A stretch of DNA of 27,544 nt from Beroe ovata (taxonomy: Eukaryota; Ctenophora; Nuda; Beroida; Beroidae), in NCBI GenBank assembly GCA_946803715.1, contig CAMPET010000357.1, positions 1-27,544 of the forward strand, read 5' to 3'. The position numbers were made by a program, and so were the translations under genes. The notes under the pieces are model-generated. The model did no database searches and was not told the DNA's origin. It saw nothing but the letters and a program-made list of their open reading frames with translations. Positions 10,001 to 22,700 of the stretch are shown piece by piece. Positions within the stretch are counted from its first letter, which is position 1. Every line of letters starts with the position of its first letter.

Positions 10001-13000
10001 CAGTATCCCTTTTCTTTCCGCCACGCTGCAGACATTCTATATGAATAGCCCCTTGCACGTGCAAATTCATGCGAAATCCATGCTGTGCAAACGCATTAAG
10101 AATTCTTACAGTTCATGGCATTGTGCAAAGGCTATGTGTGCTACACATTGTGTAGTGCATTGCACTGTGCACAAATGAACGTTCATTGTTCATTGTTCTT
10201 TGGGAGCTCAGTAGCATTGCCGATATCTGAGCTAAATTGCTGGCAGTATCTGTTGTCATAAAACATATGCAATGTGCATTGAGCAAGCCTACGTAATTAT
10301 AGGTTTCGCAAGGCTACGAAGCCTAAGATTTCTGCATCCAAATATCATTCCGAGCAGCTGATGTCCTAGTTTTGACCACTACAAACTCTTTGACAACTAA
10401 TAATCAATTAATTATCAATTAATTATTTCGCACGTCATTGTGTTTTTTTTTCTATGGGAAATTCATTATTATTTTATTTGTCGGGCTTCTTGGAAACAGT
10501 TCAATGAGTTCATGTTTCATTAACTGTTCTGATCTATCATAGACTTGTTATCAATTCATAGTACTTTGCATGTTACATGTGCTGATTATTATTTACTGAT
10601 TCAATCAGGGCCCTACTTTATCCCCGTCGATATGAATATCAGTTATCACGCGTGATATGTCACGCATAATATGATATGTCACGCATAATGTGATATGTCA
10701 CGCGTGATTGCAGTTACCGAATGCGTGGTATGTCACGCGTGTATGCCATTTCCGAATGCGTGATATGTCACGCGTTTATGCAGTCGCATCAAGCTTCATT
10801 TCCGCCAATCAGGAGGAGTTACAGGAGTCACGTGACCAGTACAATGATTTGGAGAGGAATTTGCAACAAGTTAACATTCTGGAGAAGAAACTGCTTGATA
10901 AAGATAGCACTGTAAGTGGAGTTGATTACAGTTTAATTTGAGTGGATTAGAGTTTAATTAGAGTTTAATTTGAGTGGATTAGAGGTTTAGAATTAGAGCA
11001 AGAGGTTTACAGTTAGAATTAGAATCAGCACTTTAAGTGTGAATTAGTGTAGGCATTAGGATAGTTAAGCATTAAATTAGTAGGTATTTCAACTAATAAA
11101 TCAATAGGTATGACAACTAACTTCATATCCTAATTCCTTAGATCGCTCAACAGAAGTGTCAACTACAGAATCTCGAAGTTCAGCTCTCGTCGGTATCCAA
11201 CACCGATGCTGCTCTCCTCGATGCTCAGGCTCAGACGTTGAGTCTCAAAGCTGAGCTGGAGAAACTGCAAGGTAGGTTCTTTATGAAGGAGCAATGTTTG
11301 GTGAAGGAGTAGTTTTGAGGTTTTAGGTGTGGGTACTAGGTTTGATCTTGAACGAATCGTAAGACATACAATATACCGCACTGTAGTTTTCGTTAGGAAA
11401 TCGACCGGAATACCTCTTCAGAATTTTGAAGTTTTCAGTTTAGATCGGTGATTACCTATTCAATGAACCCTCTCTATTCGCCTGATTAATTAATTAATTA
11501 ATTAATTAATTAATTATGACCCCCCCTCTCTCTCCCAGATTACGTAACCGAGTTGGAAAGTCAGAGCACCGACTTGCCCGCCAAGCTAGCCGCCGTGTCC
11601 GCTGAACGGGACAGTTTGAGGGGCGAGGTGGCAGCGTTGAGGGAGAAGGAGGTGTCGAGCAGTCTGGAGGCGGCAGCCGCTGCCACAACGCCAACTGAAG
11701 AGGTGAGAGAAAGAGAACTAGAATGTTTAGCTTAAAGGTGGAAATTTGGTGGTAATCGTTTAGAGTTGGCCGCAAGATGGGCCAACATTGAAAGCATAGC
11801 CAGTCTAAGAGACTAGAGTAAGAGGCGATTTTCAGAAGTCAACACGCAAGATGGTCGTAACATAACGTTCAAAAAATTCTCAAATAGCCAGTCGGTGCGA
11901 CGGCCACACAACATTGAATATGGTTTTCAGGAATTTTTTACGCCACGTAAAGTGTGTAACATATCATAGGGAACAGTAAGACAATTACACAATTATACAA
12001 TTATACAATTATACAATTATACAATTCCCATCACCACGTGGCAATCCTACAGGTTGAAGAGGAAGTACTCGCTAAGTCGGCTGCAGAAGACAGTGAGCTT
12101 GCTGCTGCCCAACAACTCGTACAATCACTACAAAGTGAGGTGGAGAGTCTCCAGTCAGAGGTAGGGGGTAGTCCCCGAGTATGGGGGTTTTATGATTATT
12201 AGGGGGATTATTCCCGAGTAATTGGGGATTGTTATTCCCGATTATTTGGGGATTGTTATTCCCGATTATTTGGGGGTTGTTGTTCCCGATTATTTGGGGA
12301 TTGTTATTCCCGATTATTTGGGGGTTTTTGTTCCCGATGTTTGGGAGCACGTGGTCCACAAATGTCAAATAGCACAATTTGTGATCCACAAACTGCGAAG
12401 TTTTGTAAGATTGTTTGGGGGGTTGGCTTCAGATTATTTGCGGGTTTCGTTGAAAAGTTCTGTTCAATCAGTAGAATAACTAATTTTTGATCATTTCGTT
12501 TGATTAAGGATTTTTAGAGTTTGAGCGTTCATTTTGAGAATGAACAATTGTTCATTGTTCATTATTAGGTTAAAACGGCGAAGGAGAAAATCACTGAACT
12601 GGAGCGAGCTCCCTCAGAAAGCTCAATGTCCAGCACCGTGGATATTTCGGCGGAGATCACCGAACAATTACAGGTAATTAGCGATAATTAGGTAATTAGC
12701 GATTAGTAAGCTAATTGATCACACGTGATTACAATAAGAATTTAGAAGTATCGGTTCATTCTCGAAGAGGTTTCACTTAGGTTACTGTAACTAGGATTTA
12801 GAATCTTGGGCTAATTTCGATATGATCGATTCTTAGGATTGAAAAACCTTTCGTCCATTTTCCACATAATATTGTTCTTGATATGAATTTTTTTGGTACG
12901 TGGCTTTCAAGCACATATGCCACGTCCTTCCTTTGGAAATATGAGAGTGCATATTATCATATGTACTTATGTAGTTAGCATATTATCCTTTGTGTGTGTG

Positions 13001-13336
13001 TGTGTGAGTGTGTGTGTGTGTGTGAGTGTGAGTGTGTGTGTGTNCTGATAGGGATCGACACAGTTTTTAGGTTATTTAGGTTTGAGATCCCATTTGTTCA
13101 GTCAATGATTGATGGTGTCTCATTTGTCGCCTAAAGTTGGTTTCCATAACAACAAGTTTCGAGGGACATGGTGGTCTCGAGTGAAATATATCCGCACCAG
13201 CCACATACAAACCCTGGCAGAGCTATCATGCTACAACATATATTAAACCAAACAATAAACCAGTGGAGGAGATCTGTAGTATTTTTAGCTGAAATATTGT
13301 AACACACGTTGCCCCACGTTTAGTTCACGATCGTAA

Positions 13337-13379
<43 letters not shown>

Positions 13380-16300
13380 TATTATAATATTACATTAACA
13401 TATTATCAGAAGGGTGGAAGATTATATTCACATATATCCCTGACGTCATTATCACATATGTGTGTGAGTGTGACGTCACGACTTTGTGACGTAGTGGGCA
13501 GATAATGAACACGGACTTTAATTACTGGCTAGACTGTAAATACAAGCCTTCGTCACACCTTCTGCTGCCGCCTATTGGAGTCTGACGCCGCCGAACGAAA
13601 TGTCCGCCCAACGCCGGTTATGATCGGCCGGCGGGGCTGCATGTTTGTTGGTGTGGTAGCGACATGTGTTACAAGATCCAATAAAGCAATAAGTAGTGCG
13701 GTGGTCGGGATTCGAACTCGCGATCTCTCGATCGAAAGTCCGGTGCCCAAACCACTAAGCCACTCACCCATCCAATAATACGTACCATTATAACGTCCTA
13801 TTTCAGCTGGCTGAGAGTCAACTAAACACGGTGAAGGCTGATTACGAGACAGCACAAGCTGAACAAGCTAAGCTGGAAGCAGAGTGTCAGGAGCTCAAGA
13901 CCAAGGTGGGTGGGAAAAAAGAAGTGTTTCTAGTATCAGCATTAGGTAGTTAGAACCTATCGCAATCAAATTTAAGATTATGTGGAAAGTATACCTACCT
14001 AAAGTGTAGTAACTATACATCTCTCGATTTCTGCCGTTTTCCATCAATTTAAATGTCAGATATCATCATATTTATGTTCCCCCGTTATTGTCATCCACAG
14101 ATTAATATGACCTAAAAATGTTCCCACGCTACCCTGTCAATTATTGACCTCCAATGTGAATGGTCCAATTGAAATGATAATTGAGGTTATTGTTTTCCAT
14201 ACACGTCTTTTAACAGGTGTCAGAGCTAGAGGAGATTGTTGCATCCAGAGAACCCATCGTGGAGATTGCACCACCGACACAAGACGAGGTAATAAGTGGG
14301 TAATTAGCAAGTGATTAGTGGGTAATTAGCAAGTAATTATTGGGTAATTAGCAATTAAATAGTAGGTAATTTTTAGAAGCTGATAAGCGGTGATTAGTTT
14401 CAAGTTAATTCTGAAAGGGAAGCTTTGGTTGGCCTCTTCTCTTTTACATCTCTCTTGTTGCTTGTACTGTTCTGGTAAAACGCGAAGCTAAGTACATTAT
14501 CAAGCAAGTACTACGACAGATAGAGGTTTAAATTCCTGCAATCGAATAGTTTTTAATCAACGGAGGCTTTTAATTAACTATCGCTTGTACTGAAATGTAC
14601 TGAATCATAGATCATTAAACACCGAAATCGTCTGCATCTTGTTAAGTTCATTCTCTCGCACGGAATAAATTCATGTTGAATATTGTAATAGTTGTTGCGG
14701 CTTCTTCAGTTGCCACAGTGAAAACTGTTAAGTTACATGGTTACTTGGTAACACGCGTTACCATGGTTACGACGTAACGTGTTATCATAGCAACACGCGT
14801 CACCAAAGTAACGCGTTATCATAGTAACATGCGTCACCATAGTAACGCGTTACCATAGTAACACGCGTAACCATAGTTACACTTCTATCTATCACGTGAC
14901 TACCTGTCACGTGATACTGTACACGTCACGTGATTTTCTGCACTCGTATGGGAGGGAAGCCATGCACACACACTGCATAGCACTACATTCTCGCACTATA
15001 TATCGCTATACACTCCCCTCGCTTACTTTCTCTGAATATTTTATTGTAGCAGTCGAACGTGGCATAGGTATTTTATTTGTCGTTGTCCGAGAATTTCCGT
15101 TTCTTAGTGGTAAAAGTTTACGAATTTTGATTATTTGCTTCAGTTATTAAGGCACAATTTATTCGTTGTTCAAAATAAGTATTTTGGACAACGAACCAGT
15201 TTCGTGCTAAAATGAATTTTGTGCAGTTGTTTAGGGAGCAGAGAGTTTCGTTGCGGATGCTTTGAAAAGGCTTCACCAATCAAGATGTTACGATAAAAAC
15301 GGACCGGATATTATATCCGAGGTTTTCGGCCTTTGCGGCGTCCTTTTCATTTTTCCTCGGATAAATCACGCATTTCACTTGCGGTGGGCTTGCATACGGT
15401 ATGATGCATAGCGTATGGTGTGATAACAAATGGTCCTATGGCCGAATGAACAATAAGTACTTAGTACACTGTTCAATGTTCTTTGTTCATTCCATTCATA
15501 CAATATGCCTCTACTAATAACTGTTGAATGAATGTAGTTTAGTATCAACACTATTCAGATAACACAGTAGTATGAGCTCAGCATGGTTTTGTACAGTGCA
15601 CTCTGCAGCGCCCATTGCAGTTCTCATTGCAGTTCTCATTGCACTGCACTCACTTTGCAGCGCTCATTGCAGTGCGCTGTGCAGCGCTTATTGCACTGCA
15701 CTCACTGTGCAGCGCCATTGCAGTGATGCCATATCATCATCACTGCACATATTCTCATATTGGACAATAGATCTCTCGTATACTCTACCTTTGTACGACA
15801 TGATATAGTATGCTCATTACTCACAATGGCTGCTCTATAAGAGTGCTTTAACATTGTTGCTTTTCATACTGCGTTGCTTGAATTCGTCATTCAATTAATT
15901 ACTTTAATTAGGTACTTGCTCAATTAGGAAGTTATTCAATCATGCCAAGCACTTATAAAAAGGTAAACCTTTCCACGAACTGTATTCCGTTTGAAAGAAC
16001 ATCAGATTTCTCAATTTTGTCTTGTGCTGCGGTCCATATTTTTGGATTAACAGTCTAGGAATCTCTGTAAAGCCTCAAAAATCCTCTAAGATTGAGGGAA
16101 TTCACCATTTTTTGTCGTTATAACGTGTTCTGACCCTCCTGCATTGTGACCGTCTTGTGACCCTCCTCTGACCTTCCCTCTATTTCTCAGAAACTCGACT
16201 CAGCTCTCAAGGAGAAGGATGATGCTGTTGCAACTGCGGCGAAATACTTGGTATGTGTATGTGCGTTTTATAACATTCAGCTTCGCTCCGGCCCTCATCG

Positions 16301-16748
16301 AGCTCATAGCTCACAATATAAACTGTGAGGGGTTGGCTGTTCAGTGTTCAGTCTTGCCACCTGCTGGTCATACTGAGATCGAAATTGCAGTTGACGTGGA
16401 AACTTTACAAAACTTGAATTTTCAGGACGCTATTGCACTTTTGGAGGGAGAGATTGAGGAGCTCAAGAATTCAAAACCAGATCCTGTCGATACTGAGGTA
16501 CAATGGAGAATGGTATAATTATTGGGGAATGCTTGGGGAAAGAATCTATATCTAAACGAAGCCAAACTCTACCATTCCGATTCTGTTTTCCAAGCCCAGT
16601 TTTTCGGTTATTTTGAGGTTACTTGGGCTATGACTCCCTTCTTCTAACCCATGTCTCATCCTCAGAAACTGGATGCAATTGTCAGAGAAAGAAACGAAGC
16701 CATCAGTGAAGCTGAAAAGTTGAGGGTAGGAACAATCGGGGCACTGTG

Positions 16749-16793
<45 letters not shown>

Positions 16794-19700
16794 AACCTCC
16801 CGCAGGAGGACTTGGCGAAGTCCGAGGAACTTGTTTCACAGCTGCAAGCCGACACCGCGCAGTCGGAACCCGCTGCTGTACCCAGTGAGGACATGACTGA
16901 GGTAAGTAGAGGAAATGGATCTTTCAACTTAAATTATTTGAAAAGCCTCTCGTCAAGTGATGTCTCATTCACATTTTTAACGCGAAATGGATTATTGTCT
17001 TCATTTTATGCGCATGACTCTTCGTTCTGATCTTTGGTAAGTCTAAGCTTCTTGTGATCAAGTTGAAATGTCTTCCAGAAGTTGGACTTGGCAGTAAGAG
17101 ACCGTGACAGCGCCCTTGCCGACTCTAAAAAATACCAGGTGAGATTAATAACACGTGTTTCAATCACGTGAAAAACCCACAACGTCTTGCGTTTATGACG
17201 TGTCACTCCAGTCACGTGTTTTTGATGGTGTTTTGATTCGTTTCCGAATACCAATCTGGTTCTTCTAGATGACGTGACACCCAAATCACGTTATTTTCTG
17301 ACGACGATAGTAACATGATTTTCGGAAGTTTCTGACTTTATGTTAATCGTATCGTTTAACGTTTCAAACTTACTTTCTAAGTTTTGACACGTGTTTTGTC
17401 ACGTGTTTTGTCACGCGTTTTGACACGTGTTTTATCACGTGTTTTGTCACGCGTTTTGACACGTGTTTTATCACGTGTTTTTGACACGTGTTTTGACACG
17501 TGTTTTGTCACGTGTTTTGACACGTGATTTAGTCACGTGTTTTGTCACGTGTTTTGACACGTGTTTTGACACGTGTTTTGTCACGTGTTTTGACACGCGT
17601 ATCTGAATACTCTGCAGGAAGTTCTCTCAAAGACGGAAGGACTACTCTCGCAGCTCCAGGTTAAGTTCGAGAGTGACATTCAGAAGTGGGCAGCTGATCT
17701 CGAGGAGAAGAGAACTGACTTGGAGAGGGTACGTGTCTGTACCTTGTCACGTGCTGATCACGTGTCACGTGCTGATCACGTGTCACGGTTGATGACGTCA
17801 CGTTTTGATCGCGTGTCACGTTTTGGTCTCGTGACTGTCGCGTTTTGATCACATGTCACTTTTCGATGACGTGTAGTTAGTGGTCACTGGTCATGTCACT
17901 CGAAAGTTTTTCCTTCGGTCTACTTTTCCGTTCATTTAAGGGGTTCACCAGGGGTCAGTAGGGGGTCATTGATATACTTTCATACGGCCCATTCAAGTTT
18001 TTAACGGTCCTATAGAGCTATAATTGGTACCATCAGTTTCCTCTTCCTTTAGGAACAGAATAGAGTAGCCGAATTGGAGCAGCAACTAGCCGATGAAAGG
18101 GAGAAAGTGGTGTCAGCAAAGGAACAAGTGGTGTCAGCAGAGGGACGAGTGGTGTCAGCTGAAAGTACGGCTGAAGAGGGCAAGAAGGCGGCGGCCGAAC
18201 TTGAGGACCAGTTGGCCAGTGAGAAGAGATGGCATAGTGAAACTCTGCTAAAACTCAAGGAGGTAAGAGTAAGATTGAGTGAAATTGAAATTATCACACA
18301 ATTTCAGTGCTCAAGGCGATGGAGTAATTGCCTCAGAGTTGCGGATAATTTTGAATGGCAATGGCCACAATTTTGCGGTTTTTTCTAAATTGATTGATTA
18401 AAGAGCATGTTTTGGAAGATGTCAATGTTTCAAAAATGCCCTCAAAAATGGAACAAACGTGGTTTATCATGACACATCTTATTTTCAGGCAGAGGCAAGC
18501 TTGAGTCAGCAATCGAACAAAACAGAGAACGTAGAAACGGTAAGATAAAATCAGTTTTGTTCTTTTTGTGTGAAGCATCTATTTAGGTTTTGCACACCCA
18601 TTAATTTCTCGAAAATTAGCAGGAAAGTTTATCTTCATCTGAAATGCATTAGTGTTTAGTCATAGAATGACAAGCACGTGAAGTACACCCGCTGTTTCAA
18701 TAGAAACTAAGCGAGATGAAAATTTTCTACTTCCGTTTCACATTTTGGAGTGATAAGTGTGCTGCCTAAAATTCGTCTGAAGTGTGTGTGTAATTTTGTG
18801 TGTGTCACAGTTACAAACAATGTGTAAGTTTGTGTGTATGTCACAGTTGCAAAAAGCAAACGAAATGGAACAGAAATGGCACGCAGAAACATTAACTCAG
18901 CTTCAGCAGGTAAATAAGTGTAGCAACGCATACAGCAACATTTGCAGCAAAAATAGCAACTTGTATGATAGTCGCCTTAGCAACGCTAATTATAATTATT
19001 ATATTTGCTATCTAGACATTGCAACTTTTGGAATAAGATAGCAATGCAATTTTAGCAACAATTACAATGTGAATGGTTATAGCAATTGAAGGCTGTAGCA
19101 GCATCATAAGCAACTTTTATTCTAAAATCGAATCGCACATCAGCTCCAATAGCACATGGTTTTTCAGGTTAAAAGCATATTTTTCCCGATTTTAAGCACA
19201 TTTTCATTTCCACTTCACATTATTGCATCAATACGATTTGGCTTGTCGCTGTTGTTTTCATTTTCCATTTTGCTATCCGTGAATTTGCTGCTAGATGATT
19301 TGTTTTTATTCCAAAAAACGCAAGTCGCAATTTCTGTCACAAACTTTTCGTATCATCGGTATTTTCGTTGGCATGGCCCATGCTTTAAATCTTTAACAAC
19401 ATCTTATTTCTGCTTGTGGACCAATTTGTACGAAATTGCTGGAACGATGCCGATGCCCCGATGCTTCTCCATATGTTGCTCCAATTGTTGCTCAACTGTT
19501 GCTCCAATTATTGCTTCATTGTTGCTCAATTGTTGCTCAATTGTTGCTCGAATTATTGCTCAATTGTTGCTCAATTGTTGCTCAATTGTTGCTCAATGGT
19601 TGCTCAATTGTTGCTCCAATTGTTGCACAATTGTTGCTCTAGGTAAGCAAGTTGTTCGAGGAAGCACAGCGAGAGCTAATGAAAGTGAATCAAGCGAGGA

Positions 19701-22700
19701 TCATGAATGAGAAACTACTGGGCGAGGTACTGAAAATTATGGGACGGGTTTTCCAAATGGGAATGTTTTAAACTAAAAAAAGTTAAAAAGCAACCAATTT
19801 TGTGATTATGGACTATATTTTGTTTGGCAGGTTTAATGCAGGTTCCAATCGTCTGGACATTGTGGCAAACGAGTCCAATGAGTAAATGAGTATTTATTGC
19901 GGGTTCCGACACTTTCTTAACGGCATTACATGATACGAGTTCGAACAAACTTGCCATTTCCCAAACAATGTTGCTGTTTTTGTTGCTATTTAATTTTTGT
20001 CGTAGAGGATTGCTCTCAGCACTAAAATTAGCAACGTTTCGTTTTTTTTTCAGTGTTCATACTGTGTTTTGATCATGCGGTTTTCTCTTTGGATTTTGAT
20101 TGATTTTGCGTGTTTTCTCAAGGTCAACTCAGCGCTGTGTCAGAGTAATCTTGACATCAAAGTAGAAAAGGAGTTGAGTCATGTTGTTTACAAACTCTTT
20201 CAAAAGGTTTCCTTGTGTTTGCATTGGCTGTGTGTGTGTGAGTGTTCCAAGCATGTTGAGTGTGAAATCGGTGTCGAGTTTTCAAAAGCTGTTTTGTTGC
20301 CGTAAGAAAATGAGGGCGAACGAAGAACCAAATTTTCAACATTTTCAGATATTCGCCCATTTGTGTTTTGGATTTAACTTGATACCATTTCAATAAATTG
20401 TTTTCAACAGAACCTACTCAAACTCAAATTTCGTCGGAAATGTGAATGTCGCAAAACACCAATGTTCATGTTCGGAGCACGCTCAAACGCAAGGAAATAT
20501 CTCATGACTAATTTCAACTTAAGATTTGTTTTATCATACGTTCTTGTTTTTCAGGCGAACTCTGACATCAGCTTACTGCAAGATAAGCTTGTGGAAAAGA
20601 CAAGCGAAGTTACACAGGTTAGTGAGAAATTTCAGTGAAATGGCGGTGAAATTTTCGTAGAATTTCGGCGATATTTCTCGGAAATGTCTCAATCTTATGT
20701 CATTGCTTCCCTCTAGCTGACGACGGAAAATGAAGAACTAAAAGGACAATTGATCGAGTCCAATGCTGACGTAAGTTTATCCGTGACACATATTTTCAGT
20801 TTTGTTTGCGTCGCGCGCGGAGAGAATATTCCTTCGCGACATTTTATTTACAGCAGTCAAAAGACGCGCGTTCATGTACGCGCGCAATTTCTTTTCACTG
20901 CAACGTCATTTTCCGGTTTTATCTACGTGTACGTGGCTTCCTTCTACGTCTCTTGGGCATTGGAAGTTGGTAAAAGAAAATCATAGGGCGATGGAAATGT
21001 GTTATGAAAACGAATTGATCGGGTTTGGTTGTCTTAGATTGATGTTTAGTTGACGAGGTTGCATGTTTAATGTTTATCCTTTTTCAATGGTTGCTCAGTC
21101 TCATTTTGTTTGTTGTTATGGTCACATTGTTGAGGGTATTTTCTTAGACTTCCGAAGCGTCTATGCGAATCCTGATTTGACGATTCCTCAACAACATCGA
21201 AAGTCGTGAAATTCTGAGGGAAAGCGTAATTTTAGATATTACCTACTTGATCCCTGTACAGGTCTAAAATAACAAATTGCCTGTTTTTCTCAGTTACCAG
21301 AAGAAGTCACATCGCTGCAAGAATCCGCAGATCAGGAAAAGGATTCAGAGGTAAGGAGGAAAATTTGAAGATTCTTAATTACCCCCATAACTATGAATCG
21401 TTTCATACTTGCATTTAAAACCTAAAAAGCTTGCATTAAGGTGTCTATCGTGTAATCGATTCATTTCGAATAACATTATAGCGTTAATACCCCGCATAAT
21501 CAACTTTTCTGATACCTTTTGCTGCGACAACTAGCCGAGCGAGTTCATTACACCCAACATGTAACGCTTTATCCTAAACTAAACGTGCTTTAAGTTTCCT
21601 TAAACTTTGCTGAAACTCATGAGCCCGAAAACAACAAACTATTGAAGCACAAGGAAATATTTTATCGGAGAGTATTTCTCAGTTGAAATACCACATTATT
21701 GAACTAACCAAGAAGTTGAGGGAAGCCAATTCGACCAATGAATATCTGCGATACCGATTGGTAAGATATGAGACACGCCTAAGTGATATCGGTTATTATT
21801 GGCAGCTGAATTTTCTCATCGGCCTCCTGTTTGTGTTTGTGTTATTCCAAACCCCCCTTGGATTTCAGTTTCCTCCTACTAATTGAATTGATTCAAACTT
21901 GAATTACTGGCCCTTTCAATGAAAAATACGAACATATCCATGGAACAGATTTGAGATTTCAACATCTATTTTTGATCATTTGAGCATTCGATTAAATCTG
22001 TGGCATCTAAGCTTTGACCCAAAAAGAAATGCACTTGTCTGTTAAATACCTCTTTCATCAGTTTGACTATACCTCTAGCATCACGATACGGGGCTATATT
22101 TGTGGCTGTCCGGGTTTGCATGTCTATATGTCGGATATATGTGTGTGATGTTGGCAATGTGTCTCAAAATGTCTGCTGCAAAGGGGCCGCCGCCGTTGTT
22201 GGTTATTTGTGATAACATAACTAGGCATCAGCTATAAACAGCAGTTAGATTTCTCTAGATCGCTCGTCACGTTGAGTATTGGTCTGCTACGCATCACCAT
22301 CACCCTCAATAGTAAAACTATTATAGTTCGCATCACTCTTTTACTAGCACGGATGAAAGACCAGCAAACTAGCTTCGATTTTATCATTTGCTAAGTTTTG
22401 CCACGGCCCACGGCTGCAACTAGCCCTGGTGAATTTCAGCATGAAATTTCAGTAGATGAAGCACACAACCTCGCTGACGAAAATTATAATTCGCTGTGCT
22501 TTTTTTCGCCTTCAGTTACATTTAGCATTGTCGTTTATTGTAGCCCGTGCCAAATCACAAGCGTTCGCCAAAATCGCATCGCGGTGCTTCATAATTTCCT
22601 CATTTTCTTTTAAAATTTTGCCAGGATTTCACGCGCGTCATGATCATCACTTTTATCCTCGTCTCTCTTCAGGGGAATCAAGCCGCCGGAAAGAAGTTCA

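Larger units (their letters stand above)
9125..10812 (+). other. 1.7-kb intron 9 with two palindromic minisatellites
   Basis: No exon or gene is supported here. It holds the GCACGTGCA array (9717-9890) and the TGATATGTCACGCGT array (10642-10785), the latter ending within about 30 bases of the exon 10 acceptor. Between them are short AT palindromes such as the ATCAATTAATTA runs at about 10402-10425, and a GTTCATTGTTCATTGTTC run at about 10183-10200. Confidence 0.6.
14289..16190 (+). other. 1.9-kb intron 16
   Basis: No exon is supported. It begins with repeated GTAATTAGCAAGT-like units (about 14289-14365) and contains the GTAACACGCGTTACC array, a CACGTGA cluster (14891-14932) and a GCATTGCA-type array (15595-15730). 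At about 15463-15503 an ATGAACAATAAG and CTTTGTTCATT pair could form a hairpin. Confidence 0.6.

Noticed and set aside
9586-10178. Several open frames of 66-84 codons in intron 9
   Set aside because: Overlapping frames on both strands across the CACGTG repeats, with no splice logic that joins the p180 frame.
12072-12479. Open frames on both strands with 8-residue periodicity
   Set aside because: Direct consequence of a 24-bp minisatellite whose unit is a multiple of 3.
13690-13775. Functional tRNA gene on the minus strand
   Set aside because: A and B boxes are present, but the 5' acceptor strand GGGTGAG has no partner after the T arm and the T stem is mismatched.
17381-17600. CRISPR-like array
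   Set aside because: Units of about 12 bp without unique spacers, within an animal intron; it is a minisatellite.
19156-19710. 184-codon open frame on the plus strand
   Set aside because: Its second half is the TTGTTGCTCAAT array read as CCSNCCS/LLLNCC repeats, and it overlaps exon 26 in another frame; it is a repeat artefact.
20123-20206. Rejecting exon 27 as a false exon
   Set aside because: Kept at lower confidence: it is exactly 28 in-frame codons between AG and GT, but splice signals are weak and skipping it would leave the protein in frame.
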